64,000 bases of DNA. Source: Flavobacteriaceae bacterium UBA3591. Lineage in GTDB: Bacteria; Bacteroidota; Bacteroidia; Flavobacteriales; Flavobacteriaceae. A program made the translations under genes and the position numbers. Positions 17,757-27,053 of this stretch are shown in pieces. The stretch covers positions 186,001 through 250,000 of the forward strand of contig DFMO01000015.1 in the NCBI GenBank assembly GCA_002375695.1, given 5' to 3'. The notes under the pieces are model-generated. The model was given only the letters and a program-made list of their open reading frames with translations, did no database searches and had not been told where the DNA came from. Position 1 is the stretch's first letter, and each line of letters starts with the position of its first letter.

Positions 17757-18854
17757 TTACGGCAACTTAAATTTGTGTGCATCGCCCCAATGAAGCTTTT
17801 GTTTAATTGTTCCTCGGTTTAATTCTAAAATACCCGGATTACTGCGTACAATTGTTTTAAGCGTAGTTTCATCACAGAAATAAAACTTAAAATCTAAATT
17901 ATACCTTTCAACCAACAAGCCGGTCATTTCTTGCGATGAAGCCGATAAACCAATTACTCGATATCCTTTTGCAATGGCATCATCGGTTATTTTTTTAATT
18001 GGCACAAAACCTTCTTTTTCGGTATTTCCTAAGCTATAAGCTACAATCACAACCAATTTTTCCTCTTCCAAAAATTGCGTTGTAAAATCTTCGCCATCGC
18101 GTTCAATAGAAAAATCATGGATGGGTGGCGTATATCCTTCTTGAATCATTTCGGTTTCAGTATTGATTAATTCACCGTCAACTTGCGGATAATCACCATT
18201 GGTAGTTATTGTTTTTTCTTCGCCATTAATGTTAAACGTCCAGTGATAATCGTAAAGCGGTCCGGGTGCATCTTCGGGTACGCTCATCCCTTCGGAAATA
18301 TTAGCGCCAACTTTATACGGTCTAAAATCTATAATTGGCAAATGCAGTAAAACATAATACGTAATTGCAAGGCAACCTATAAAAGAGGCAAAGATTAAAA
18401 TGCTTCTAATTTCGCGTGTAAAGAAAGGTTGAATGTATTTTTTTCCGAAGAATAATATCAAAATAAAAAACAACAACACTACATCTTTTGTAAAAGACTC
18501 CCAAGGCGTAAGTTTTATAGCGTCACCAAAGCAACCACAGTCTGTTACCTTATTAAAATACGCCGAGTAAAATGTTAAGAATGTAAAGAAAACTATCATT
18601 AACAGTAAACTCCACAGCGTAAACCGCCTTAAGTAGCCAAGTAGTAAAGCAATACCCACTAACACTTCAAAAATTACTACAAAAATTGCGATAAGTAGTG
18701 CAAAAGGAACTAAAAATTGAAGGTCTAAAACTTCGGGAGCAAAGTAATCTTTTAGTTTAAACGAAAACCCTACCGGATCGTTTAATTTTATTAAACCGCT
18801 AATTATAAAAAGTACTCCAACAATAAACCGTGATATACCAACTAAAATTTTCAT
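17757..18854 (-). CDS. BT_3928-type membrane protein (DoxX-like plus thioredoxin-like)
   Basis: Protein of 365 residues. Residues 1-170 hold four to five membrane spans of the DoxX type with TDCGCFGD between spans, a cysteine motif of methylamine utilization MauE/DoxX proteins. The C-terminal half (about 195-365) looks like a degenerate thioredoxin fold (LVVIVAYSLGNTEKEG, then RVIGLSASSQE) without a CxxC. This is the architecture of BT_3928-family proteins in Bacteroidota. A redox role is inferred. The gene lies 13 bases after the DUF1599 gene, probably co-transcribed. Confidence 0.8.
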   Translation of the reverse strand: MKILVGISRFIVGVLFIISGLIKLNDPVGFSFKLKDYFAPEVLDLQFLVPFALLIAIFVVIFEVLVGIALLLGYLRRFTLWSLLLMIVFFTFLTFYSAYFNKVTDCGCFGDAIKLTPWESFTKDVVLLFFILILFFGKKYIQPFFTREIRSILIFASFIGCLAITYYVLLHLPIIDFRPYKVGANISEGMSVPEDAPGPLYDYHWTFNINGEEKTITTNGDYPQVDGELINTETEMIQEGYTPPIHDFSIERDGEDFTTQFLEEEKLVVIVAYSLGNTEKEGFVPIKKITDDAIAKGYRVIGLSASSQEMTGLLVERYNLDFKFYFCDETTLKTIVRSNPGILELNRGTIKQKLHWGDAHKFKLP

Positions 18855-18867
18855 TCTTTAAAATTGT

Positions 18868-19416
18868 TTATTTTTTCTGTGTTTTGTCTAAATGTATTAA
18901 TGCAAAAACCGCGTAGTTAACCATGTCTTGATAATTGGCGTCTATCCCTTCAGAAACTATGGTTTTGCCGCTGTTATTTTCAATTTGTTTTACTCGTAAT
19001 AATTTTTGAAGAATCAAATCGGTTAACGAGCTCACCCTCATATCGCGCCAAGCCTCCCCGTAATCGTGATTTTTATCCATCATTAGCTGCTTTGTAATTG
19101 CAACTTGCTCATCATAGAGCTGCGTTGCTTCTTCTACCGATAGGTCTGGCTGTTCTACCACACCTTTTTGAAGCTGAATTAGCGCCATAACCGAGTAATT
19201 TACAATCCCTATAAATTCACTGGTTTGGTCTTCGGCAATTTTCTGTTCTTTATTTTGTTGCAAACCCCGAATTCGCTGTGCTTTTATAAAAATTTGATCG
19301 GTTAAAGACGGAAGGCGTAAAATTCGCCATGCGCTTCCATAGTCGGTCATTTTGTTGATAAACAGCTCCCTGCATTTTTCAATTTGGTCGTTGTATTGAT
19401 TAGAAGTGTCTGCCAT
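18868..19416 (-). CDS. Tandem DUF1599 protein
   Basis: A 182-residue protein made of two copies of the same unit. Copy 1 (about 15-90) has DYGSAWRILRLPSLTDQI, and copy 2 (about 105-178) has DYGEAWRDMRVSSLTDLI. Each ends in a similar VNYxVxALIxL helix. DUF1599 is annotated as a nucleotide-modification-associated domain, which I take only as a family label. It is divergent from folP with a 130-base gap. Confidence 0.85.
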   Translation of the reverse strand: MADTSNQYNDQIEKCRELFINKMTDYGSAWRILRLPSLTDQIFIKAQRIRGLQQNKEQKIAEDQTSEFIGIVNYSVMALIQLQKGVVEQPDLSVEEATQLYDEQVAITKQLMMDKNHDYGEAWRDMRVSSLTDLILQKLLRVKQIENNSGKTIVSEGIDANYQDMVNYAVFALIHLDKTQKK

Positions 19417-19546
19417 TAGTAAAGTGTAAGATTTTGCGTAAATTTCGCTTAAATAGTTCGAAGTTCAAAGTTGAAAGCTTAAAGTTATTTGTCAAAGCGC
19501 ATATTTTTAAAAAAACAGACTAACTTTACTACCAAAAACTAAAAAA

Positions 19547-20374
19547 TTGCAGACTTTAAATTGCCGCGGAAATCTTATAGACCTCACCGTACCCAAGGTA
19601 ATGGGCATTATAAATATTACCCCCGATTCATTTTACGATGGTGGCTCTACAGTTACTGAAAACAGCATTTTAAACCAAGCCGAAAAAATGCTTACTGCGG
19701 ACGCTACTTTTTTAGACATTGGCGGTTACAGTACTAGGCCCAACGCCGCAAAAGTTTCGGAAACCGAAGAAATAAAACGTGTTGTAACTGCAGTAGAAAT
19801 AATTCTAAAACATTTTCCAGATACTGTAATTTCCATAGACACCTTTAACAGTAAGGTTGCTAAAAATGCCGTTGAAACTGGGGCTGCTTTGGTAAATGAT
19901 GTTTCGGGTGGAATCTTAGACCCCGCAATGTTTAAAACCGTGGGTGAACTTAAGGTTCCGTATATTTTAATGCATATGCGTGGTACGCCACAAACTATGA
20001 ATTCGCTTACAAATTACGAAAATGTTACTCGCGATGTACTAAAAGATCTTTCGCAAAAAATTGCCAAGGCGCGCTCTTTTGGCATAAGCGATATTATTGC
20101 CGACCCCGGTTTCGGTTTTGCAAAAACGAGTGAACAAAATTTTCAACTTATGAACAACCTTGAGCTATTTAAAAGTTTAGATATTCCATTACTGGTGGGA
20201 ATTTCGCGTAAGTCTATGATTTACAAAACCCTTAAAAAAACTGCCAAAGAGGCGCTAAATGGCACCACAGTTTTAAATACTGTTGCCTTGTTAAAAGGGG
20301 CGTCTATCTTGCGAGTTCACGATGTAGCCGAAGCAGTAGAATGTGTAAAATTGATTGAAAACCTAAAAAATTGA
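19547..20374 (+). CDS. folP: Dihydropteroate synthase
   Basis: Condenses pABA with hydroxymethyl-dihydropterin pyrophosphate in folate synthesis. It has 275 residues from TTG 19547, with signatures GIINITPDSFYDGG (pyrophosphate binding), DIGGYSTRPNA, and the pterin-pocket part DPGFGFAKT. The first Met codon lies 18 residues in, just before NITPDSF, and would remove the conserved first strand (NCRGNLIDL), so the TTG is preferred. cdaA follows 50 bases later on the same strand. Confidence 0.94.
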   Translation: MQTLNCRGNLIDLTVPKVMGIINITPDSFYDGGSTVTENSILNQAEKMLTADATFLDIGGYSTRPNAAKVSETEEIKRVVTAVEIILKHFPDTVISIDTFNSKVAKNAVETGAALVNDVSGGILDPAMFKTVGELKVPYILMHMRGTPQTMNSLTNYENVTRDVLKDLSQKIAKARSFGISDIIADPGFGFAKTSEQNFQLMNNLELFKSLDIPLLVGISRKSMIYKTLKKTAKEALNGTTVLNTVALLKGASILRVHDVAEAVECVKLIENLKN

Positions 20375-20424
20375 ACACATTCCATTTAAAATTTTAAATT
20401 ACTTTTACAAAAAAACGCAGCCTT

Positions 20425-21198
20425 TTGGATTTTCTAGACATTCGGATTATAGATATTGTTGATATAGTGCTGGTAGCACTTTTGTTGTATTATCTCTATA
20501 ATTTAGTGAAAGGTACTGTAGCCATCAATATTTTGGTGGGAATTATCATCGTGTACACCTTTTACATTTTTACCGAATTATTAGAAATGCAACTTTTAAG
20601 TAGAATCCTCGGTGGGTTTTTAGGGGTAGGAATGTTTGCTTTGGTTGTTGTTTTTCAACCCGAAATAAGAAAATTTCTTTTAATGTTGGGGTCTACAAAT
20701 TTTAATGCCCAACGCAAATTTTTAAAACAGTTAAGTTTTTATAAAAGCGAAAACCCCTTAGATGTTAATGTTGAAACCATCGTTGCAGCGTGTAAAAAAA
20801 TGTCGGCTTCGTACACAGGAGCACTAATTGTTATACAGCGCAACAACAGCCTCGATTTTGTAAAAAACACGGGCGACGAAATGAATTTGGAGGTTAACCA
20901 ACCTATTATTGAAAGTATCTTTTTTAAAAACAGCCCGCTTCACGATGGAGCCATTATAATTGAAGAGAATAAAATTACTGCCACTCGGGTTATCCTTCCG
21001 GTAACTAATGATAGAAAAATTCCGTTGCGGTTTGGACTTAGGCATCGTGCTGCCGTTGGCGTTACCGAAAAAACCGACGCTGTTAGTTTGGTGGTTTCAG
21101 AAGAAAACGGACAAATATCGTACTTAAGGGATGGCGACTTTGTACTATTTGAAAATACCGATGAGCTTATAAAAATTTTAAAAGAAGATTTAAGCTAA
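20425..21198 (+). CDS. cdaA: Diadenylate cyclase CdaA (c-di-AMP synthase)
   Basis: Makes the second messenger c-di-AMP from two ATP. It has 257 residues. Three N-terminal membrane spans (about 10-75) are followed by the DAC domain with both catalytic motifs intact: HDGA at 173-176 and RHR at 206-208 (RFGLRHRAAVG). It must start at TTG 20425 since no ATG precedes the first span. It is next to folP. CdaA often sits with a CdaR gene in Firmicutes; none is seen here. It converges on the ABC exporter with one base between. Confidence 0.94.
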   Translation: MDFLDIRIIDIVDIVLVALLLYYLYNLVKGTVAINILVGIIIVYTFYIFTELLEMQLLSRILGGFLGVGMFALVVVFQPEIRKFLLMLGSTNFNAQRKFLKQLSFYKSENPLDVNVETIVAACKKMSASYTGALIVIQRNNSLDFVKNTGDEMNLEVNQPIIESIFFKNSPLHDGAIIIEENKITATRVILPVTNDRKIPLRFGLRHRAAVGVTEKTDAVSLVVSEENGQISYLRDGDFVLFENTDELIKILKEDLS

Positions 21199-21199
21199 T

Positions 21200-22966
21200 T
21201 TAGCTTGCTTCCTGTACCATAAATTGAACTTCATAAAGGTTTCTATAAAATCCATTTTCTAGCTGTAACAGCTCGGCGTGTGTGCCTTCTTCCATGATTT
21301 TACCAGCTTCCATTACAATAATTTTATCGGCTTTTTTAATGGTTGCCAATCGATGGGCAATTACAATAGAAGTACGCCCCTTGGTAATTTTATCGGTTGC
21401 GGTTTGTATTAATTCTTCCGAATAGGTATCTACAGACGATGTTGCTTCATCCAAAATTAAAATGCTAGGATTACTAACATAGGCACGTAAAAACGAAATG
21501 AGTTGTCGTTGTCCCGAAGAAAGCATACTTCCTCGCTCTTTAACGTTATAATGATAGCCCCCTGGCAACGTTGCTATAAATTTATGCACGCCAATTTCTT
21601 TTGCTGCAGCAATAACTTCTTCTTCGGAAATATCTGGGTTATTTAGGGTAATGTTATTTAAAATTGTATCGGCAAACAGAAAAACATCCTGCAAAACCAC
21701 CGCTATTTGGCTTCTAAGTGAAGCCAGGGTATAGTTTTTTATCGAGATGCCATCAATAGAAATTTCGCCACTGTTGGTTTCGTAAAAACGAGTCAATAAG
21801 TTAATGATAGTACTTTTACCCGCCCCTGTTGCCCCTACAATAGCCACCGTTTCGCCGGGGTTTGCCTTAAATGAAATGCCCTTAATTACAGCTTCGTCTT
21901 CCACATAGCCAAAATATACATCTTTAAACGCAATGGCTCCTTTGGTACTGGTATAGTCAATTGTACCATTGTCTGCAATATGCGATTTGGTATCGAGAAT
22001 CCCGAATACCCGGTTTGCCGCAACCATTCCCATTTGTAGCGTGTTAAATTTATCGGCAATCTGTCTAAGGGGTCTAAATAGCATTTCGGCATATTGAATA
22101 AATGCTGTAATAATTCCTAAGGTTACAAAACCACCACCTACAACGTTTAACCCTCCATACCATACTACCAAACCGGTAGCCACGGCGCCTGCAGTTTCGG
22201 CAATTGGAAAGAAAATAGAATTATACCACACAGTTTTTATCCAAGCCTTTCGGTGTTTTTTATTAATTTCTTGAAAGCGGTTGTACTCGGTTTCTTCTCT
22301 CGTAAAAATTTGTACAATTTTCATCCCCGAAATTCGCTCTTGTACAAACGAATTTAAATTTGCTACTTGGTTTCTTACGTCTTCAAAAGCTACCTTCATC
22401 GCTTTTTGAAAAACACGGGTGGCATATAAAATAAAGGGTAAAACAATAAAGACAATTAAAGACAATCGCCAACTTTGATACAGCATAAACCCAGCGATAA
22501 CAAGCATTTTTAACAAATCGCTTATTATCATAAACAAACCCTGACTAAAAATACTCGAAATTGTTTCTACGTCGTTAACTGCTCGTGTGGTGAGTCTACC
22601 TACAGCACTTTTGTCAAAATACTTCATCTTAAAACTCATCATTAATCGAAAGAGTTTTTGACGTAAATCTCTAATTACACTTTGCCCTAAATAATTGGCG
22701 TAAAAAATAAACGCAAACTGAAAAATTACTTCCAGCATTAACACAACCACCATTAGGATAACGTATTTTAAAAATCCGTCACCGTCTTTGGGCACTAAAG
22801 AGGTATCAATGGCAAGCTGCAATAAGTAAGGCCTTAGTACTGCAAGCCCCGACATTATAATTGCGGCAAAAGCCACAAAATAAAATATTAGGCTATAAGG
22901 CTTGGTAAACGCCAAAAGGCGCTTAAAAAGCTTAAAATCGAATGCATTACCTGAATTCTCTGCCAC
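21200..22966 (-). CDS. ABC exporter, fused permease-ATPase (MsbA/Sav1866 type)
   Basis: 588-residue half-transporter that works as a homodimer in the inner membrane. Six spans (about 20-320) carry EDVRNQVANLNSFVQERISG in the long intracellular helix. The ATPase half has Walker A GATGAGKST, Q-loop VLQDVFLFADT, signature LSSGQRQLISF (SSGQR rather than SGGQR), Walker B ILILDEATSSVD and the H-loop IAHRLAT. The start is GTG 22966. Substrate could be lipid or drug; it is not determinable. It lies downstream of truA in the same direction. Confidence 0.9.
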   Translation of the reverse strand: MAENSGNAFDFKLFKRLLAFTKPYSLIFYFVAFAAIIMSGLAVLRPYLLQLAIDTSLVPKDGDGFLKYVILMVVVLMLEVIFQFAFIFYANYLGQSVIRDLRQKLFRLMMSFKMKYFDKSAVGRLTTRAVNDVETISSIFSQGLFMIISDLLKMLVIAGFMLYQSWRLSLIVFIVLPFILYATRVFQKAMKVAFEDVRNQVANLNSFVQERISGMKIVQIFTREETEYNRFQEINKKHRKAWIKTVWYNSIFFPIAETAGAVATGLVVWYGGLNVVGGGFVTLGIITAFIQYAEMLFRPLRQIADKFNTLQMGMVAANRVFGILDTKSHIADNGTIDYTSTKGAIAFKDVYFGYVEDEAVIKGISFKANPGETVAIVGATGAGKSTIINLLTRFYETNSGEISIDGISIKNYTLASLRSQIAVVLQDVFLFADTILNNITLNNPDISEEEVIAAAKEIGVHKFIATLPGGYHYNVKERGSMLSSGQRQLISFLRAYVSNPSILILDEATSSVDTYSEELIQTATDKITKGRTSIVIAHRLATIKKADKIIVMEAGKIMEEGTHAELLQLENGFYRNLYEVQFMVQEAS

Positions 22967-23028
22967 AGTTTCTTTTCTGTTTTAGGTTATAATTATGCCA
23001 TCGCAACCCTTATTAGTTGCATTGTTTT

Positions 23029-23772
23029 TTACACAAAAGTTTCTTTTGGATAGATTACTTTCGTTAAGAACAATCCTTTTGCAGGCGCCGAAGCTCCTGC
23101 TCTTTCTCTATTTCTACTTTTTAAAATCGCCTCTAAATCATCAATCGTGGTTTTACCAAAACCAATATCTAAAAGTGTTCCTACAATTGCTCTTACCATA
23201 TTCCGAAGAAAACGATCTGCTGCAATTGTAAAAATAAGCTTATTATCAACAGCTTCCCAATGTGCTTTCACAATACTACAATTGTACGTTTTTACATCGG
23301 TCTTAGAGCGCGAAAAGCATTGAAAATCTTTATGAGACAATAAGATTTTGGCTGCTTTGTTCATTACATCAACATCGGGTCGCTTATAAATTTGATATGC
23401 AAAATCTTTCAAAAAAGGATTTTTACCTATCGAAATTACATATTCATATTCACGTTCAACAGCATCAAACCTAGCGTGAGCATCATTTTTTACTTCAAAA
23501 ATATTCTTTACTGAAATGTCATTTGGCAAAAAAGAATTTATTCTAAAAATTAATTTTGGAACATCCTTAATCGCTTCGGCATCAAAATGTGCAAAAAGTT
23601 GTTTTGCGTGCACTCCTGCATCTGTTCTGCCTGCGCCGGTTATTTTAATGTCGCTGCGCAAAATTGTAGAAAAACTCTGCTCTACAACTTGTTGTACGCT
23701 AATTTGTTTGGGTTGCCGCTGCCATCCAAAATAATTTTTCCCGTTATAGGCTATTTCAATAAAATACCGCAA
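23029..23772 (-). CDS. truA: tRNA pseudouridine synthase A
   Basis: Forms pseudouridine at tRNA positions 38-40. 247 residues, with the catalytic Asp in GAGRTDAGVHAKQL and the C-terminal FLRNMVRAIVGTLLDIG. A stop codon lies one codon upstream of TTG 23772 and no early Met follows, so TTG is the start. The ABC exporter gene follows 62 bases on. Confidence 0.94.
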   Translation of the reverse strand: MRYFIEIAYNGKNYFGWQRQPKQISVQQVVEQSFSTILRSDIKITGAGRTDAGVHAKQLFAHFDAEAIKDVPKLIFRINSFLPNDISVKNIFEVKNDAHARFDAVEREYEYVISIGKNPFLKDFAYQIYKRPDVDVMNKAAKILLSHKDFQCFSRSKTDVKTYNCSIVKAHWEAVDNKLIFTIAADRFLRNMVRAIVGTLLDIGFGKTTIDDLEAILKSRNRERAGASAPAKGLFLTKVIYPKETFV

Positions 23773-23794
23773 TTATATTTTTTTAAAGAATTGA

Positions 23795-23802
23795 CAAAAT
23801 TA
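23795..23802 (-). promoter_or_regulatory. Predicted -7 box of truA
   Basis: Minus-strand TAATTTTG, an exact TAnnTTTG match 22 bases before the TTG start of truA. Confidence 0.5.
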
Positions 23803-23918
23803 CAACTTACAAGTTAGCTAGTATGTTATAACTTTGAAAAACTTAAAGCCTTGAATATTTAAAATTTCAATTAAGCTTTAAGTTTTAAAAAAAATTAAAA
23901 ACTGAATTTCACCCACTT

Positions 23919-24410
23919 TTGAAAAAGATTTTGCTTTTAAGCGACACCCACAGTTATATTGACGAAAAGATTATTAATTACGTAAAACAAGCCGATGAAG
24001 TATGGCACGCTGGCGATATTGGTGCATTAGAAGTTACAGATATCCTTAAAAAATACAAACCCTTGCGCGCAGTTTTTGGCAATATTGACGGTGCCGAAGC
24101 ACGAAAGGAGTTTCCGCTACACAACAGGTTTATGTGCGAAAATGTAGATGTATGGATTACCCATATTGGTGGGTACCCTGGCAAGTATAGTCCAGCGGTA
24201 AAAGAAGAAATTTATAAAAACCCGCCGAAAATCTTTATCTCGGGTCATTCGCATATATTAAAAGTAATGCCCGATAAAACTACGGGACTTTTACATATGA
24301 ATCCCGGCGCAGTGGGAAAACACGGTTTTCACAAAGTACGCACTATGCTTCGATTTGAAATTGATAAAGACAATATTCAAAATTTAGAAGTTATTGAGTT
24401 TCAACAATAA
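23919..24410 (+). CDS. YfcE/MJ0936-type metallophosphoesterase
   Basis: Small calcineurin-like phosphoesterase of 163 residues. The metal-ligand series is complete: LLSDTHS (D-x-H), WHAGDIG, FGNIDG (N-D), ITHIGG and FISGHSHI. Members of the family hydrolyse phosphodiesters; the substrate here is unknown. The start is TTG 23919, since the first catalytic Asp is only nine codons in. A bidirectional terminator follows. Confidence 0.88.
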   Translation: MKKILLLSDTHSYIDEKIINYVKQADEVWHAGDIGALEVTDILKKYKPLRAVFGNIDGAEARKEFPLHNRFMCENVDVWITHIGGYPGKYSPAVKEEIYKNPPKIFISGHSHILKVMPDKTTGLLHMNPGAVGKHGFHKVRTMLRFEIDKDNIQNLEVIEFQQ

Positions 24411-24446
24411 TTTCTTTTGTAGCGAAAGTAAATTGTTAAAACACAA

Positions 24447-24480
24447 AAAACCCCGCAAGGTGGCATCCTTTCGGGGTTTT
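24447..24480. terminator. Bidirectional terminator
   Basis: AAAACCCCG-C-AAGG at 24447-24460 pairs with CCTT-T-CGGGGTTTT at 24467-24480 (one mismatch). A run on one side and T run on the other serve both the phosphoesterase gene and the converging DUF4293 gene. Confidence 0.88.
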
Positions 24481-24502
24481 GCACTAATATACTAAGATTG
24501 GT

Positions 24503-24913
24503 TTAACGTAAACGATCAACAGATTTTACAAGATCTTCATCCTTTTTGATGGCTTTATTGGCCAACACTAAAAATACGATAGAAATGATAGGAATGAACA
24601 CCCCAATACCCTTCTCTGAAACTAAAGTTTCTCCGGATAAGCTTAGTGATTTGTAAACGAAAACTCCCAGTAATACAAAATTTAAGATGATATTTATTCG
24701 ATTAAACACAAATTGTGTTTGACGTTTTTTAAAGCTTAAAATTGAAATTACAGCCAGCGCCATAGAAGCAAAAATCAAACCCGAAACCAATAACTGGCTT
24801 CGTTCCAAAACTACGGTGCCGTCTTGGGTTATAACAGTTGGAAACCACAAGTACAACGCCCCCATTGCAAGGAGTGAAATAGTTAAATAAATTGTTTGAA
24901 TTCGCTGAATCAT
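24503..24913 (-). CDS. DUF4293 membrane protein
   Basis: From ATG 24913 a 136-residue protein with four membrane spans. MIQRIQTIYLTISLLAMGAL is the conserved DUF4293 opening, and a basic loop FKKRQTQFVFNRIN separates spans 2 and 3. An in-frame start nine codons earlier would begin upstream of the likely transcript start and was rejected. DUF4293 is a Bacteroidota family of unknown function. The gene is divergent from rho. Confidence 0.82.
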   Translation of the reverse strand: MIQRIQTIYLTISLLAMGALYLWFPTVITQDGTVVLERSQLLVSGLIFASMALAVISILSFKKRQTQFVFNRINIILNFVLLGVFVYKSLSLSGETLVSEKGIGVFIPIISIVFLVLANKAIKKDEDLVKSVDRLR

Positions 24914-24937
24914 TTTACAATTAACTTGATTGCGCAG

Positions 24938-24945
24938 CAAAAATA
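24938..24945 (-). promoter_or_regulatory. -7 box of the DUF4293 gene
   Basis: Minus-strand TATTTTTG followed by C, exact TAnnTTTG match 24 bases before the ATG at 24913. It supports that start. Confidence 0.58.
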
Positions 24946-25116
24946 CAGTTTCTTTTTAAAAAAAATAACAGTCCTTTTTAATTTATTGTTGTATTATTGC
25001 AATATCAATTCGTAACCAACTCAATAAGGGTTACTTAGTCTTCGATAAAATTTTCAACATACTTATCTTCTAAAAAAGAACACGATAGTATCAACTTAAA
25101 CTTCAGTATTTTATAC

Positions 25117-26802
25117 ATGTTTGAAATTTCAGATTTAAAAAGTAAAAAGCTCCCTGAACTACAGGAAATCGCAAAAGAGCTAAATGTGCCAAAATATCGC
25201 ACCCAAAAAAAATTAGACTTGGTTTATCAAATTTTAGATTACCAAGCGGCAAATCCAAAAGCGGTAAAAGCAGTACTAAACGACGAAGAGCCCTCAACAA
25301 CCGAAAATAAAAAAGAGAAGCCTTCAACTGCTACTAGCAACAAACGCGATAACAACCAAAAAGACAGTCAGGTGAAAAACGAGAGTAGACATAAAAAACC
25401 TTCTTCTCCAAAATCGAGTCGCGATTCTAAAAAAGACGACGATAAAAAAACTACCGACGAGAAACGCACAAGAAGCGAAAAAACCGATAAAAAGGATCGA
25501 AACGACAAAAAAGATAGGTCTGACAAAAAGGACAACGATAAAAAGCCGCATCAAAAGTCGAGCGATAATCGTCAAAAACACCAACGTAACGACAACAGTG
25601 GTTCAGAAAATCGTCACAAACATCAAAGTCACAAAAACAACGGCAACAAGGATTCTCGCAATCGTTACCGCGAGCCAGAATACGAATTTGACGGTATTAT
25701 AGAGAGCGAAGGTGTTTTGGATACTATGCAAGATGGCTACGGCTTTTTACGCTCAAGTGACTATAACTACCTATCTTCTCCAGATGATATTTATGTATCG
25801 CAATCGCAAATTAGGTTGTTCGGTTTAAAAACGGGAGACACAGTATTAGGCGAGGTTCGCCCGCCCAAAGAAGGCGAAAAATATTTCCCACTAATTAAGG
25901 TTAATAAAATTAATGGGTTAAACCCAAATGTAGTTCGCGACAGGGTTTCTTTTGAACATTTAACACCGCTTTTTCCGCAGGATAAATTTAACCTTGCCGA
26001 TAAACAAAGTACTATTTCAACCAGAATAATAGATCTTTTTGCTCCTATTGGAAAAGGGCAACGCGGTATGATTGTTTCGCAACCTAAAACGGGTAAAACA
26101 ATGTTACTTAAGGATATTGCTAATGCAATTGCTGCAAATCATCCCGAAGTATACCAAATTGTGCTTTTAATAGACGAGCGCCCAGAAGAGGTTACCGACA
26201 TGCAACGAAATGTTCGTGGCGAAGTTGTAGCTTCAACTTTTGATAAGGAAGCTACAGAACACGTTCGCGTTGCAAATCTCGTAATTGAAAAAGCAAAACG
26301 ATTGGTTGAATGCGGTCATGATGTGGTAATTTTATTAGATTCTATTACTCGTTTGGCACGTGCATACAACACCGTGCAGCCAGCAAGTGGAAAAATATTA
26401 AGTGGTGGTGTAGATGCAAATGCACTGCACAAACCAAAGCGTTTCTTTGGTGCAGCTCGTAACATTGAAAATGGCGGGTCACTAAGTATTATTGCTACAG
26501 CATTGACAGAAACCGGCTCTAAGATGGATGAAGTAATTTTTGAAGAATTTAAAGGAACTGGAAATATGGAGCTTCAGTTGGATCGAAAAATTTCTAATAG
26601 AAGAATATTCCCAGCTATCGACTTAACTTCATCTAGTACGCGTAGAGACGATATATTACTCGATGAAAATACTGTACAACGTATGTGGGTATTGCGTAAA
26701 TACCTCGCAGATATGAACCCTATTGAAGCCATGGAGTTTATTAACGATAGGATTAAGCAAACTAAAAACAATGAGGAGTTCTTAATATCTATGAACGGAT
26801 AA
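25117..26802 (+). CDS. rho: Transcription termination factor Rho (long-linker form)
   Basis: Hexameric RNA helicase that ends transcription. 561 residues versus about 420 in E. coli. The extra length is a low-complexity K/D/R/N/S-rich linker at about 52-185, between the N-terminal helix bundle (MFEISDLKSKKLPELQEIAK) and the RNA-binding OSB domain (GVLDTMQDGYGFLRSSDYN). The ATPase core is intact: P-loop SQPKTGKTMLL, Walker B VVILLDSITR and the Q-loop/R-loop region ASGKILSGGVDANAL. Such disordered inserts are usual in Bacteroidota Rho. It has its own terminator. Confidence 0.96.
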   Translation: MFEISDLKSKKLPELQEIAKELNVPKYRTQKKLDLVYQILDYQAANPKAVKAVLNDEEPSTTENKKEKPSTATSNKRDNNQKDSQVKNESRHKKPSSPKSSRDSKKDDDKKTTDEKRTRSEKTDKKDRNDKKDRSDKKDNDKKPHQKSSDNRQKHQRNDNSGSENRHKHQSHKNNGNKDSRNRYREPEYEFDGIIESEGVLDTMQDGYGFLRSSDYNYLSSPDDIYVSQSQIRLFGLKTGDTVLGEVRPPKEGEKYFPLIKVNKINGLNPNVVRDRVSFEHLTPLFPQDKFNLADKQSTISTRIIDLFAPIGKGQRGMIVSQPKTGKTMLLKDIANAIAANHPEVYQIVLLIDERPEEVTDMQRNVRGEVVASTFDKEATEHVRVANLVIEKAKRLVECGHDVVILLDSITRLARAYNTVQPASGKILSGGVDANALHKPKRFFGAARNIENGGSLSIIATALTETGSKMDEVIFEEFKGTGNMELQLDRKISNRRIFPAIDLTSSSTRRDDILLDENTVQRMWVLRKYLADMNPIEAMEFINDRIKQTKNNEEFLISMNG

Positions 26803-26826
26803 CGCCGCCTCAACCTCAATAATTAT

Positions 26827-26863
26827 AAAAACCCTTTTAAACAACTGTTTAAAAGGGTTTTTT
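26827..26863 (+). terminator. rho terminator
   Basis: A perfect 16-bp stem: 26827-26842 pairs with 26847-26862, loop AACT, with terminal T residues. The 26864-26980 stretch beyond it holds no gene. Confidence 0.9.
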
Positions 26864-26980
26864 AGTTCCACCAACTTCCTTGCTGAAACTTTTAATACAT
26901 CAATATTAAATTCGAAAAAACTTTAATTGCAATCTTTTATTCAAAAAATAATTCTAGGTATAGTTTTTAAAATTTCAGCT

Positions 26981-27012
26981 AAAAAAAAACCTCAATCAAA
27001 ACGATTGAGGTT
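26981..27012 (-). terminator. Terminator of the second T9SS protein gene
   Basis: AACCTCAATC (26988-26997) pairs with GATTGAGGTT (27003-27012). On the minus strand it is followed by a run of nine T. Confidence 0.88.
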
Positions 27013-27053
27013 CTTTATTGTACTTTCTCTTAAAGTAAGAAAAAAAACAGTAA

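Noticed and set aside
25297..25680. Low-complexity K/D/R/N-rich stretch in rho that resembles a DNA repeat
   Set aside because: It translates in frame as the disordered Rho linker typical of Bacteroidota; no exact tandem unit is present.
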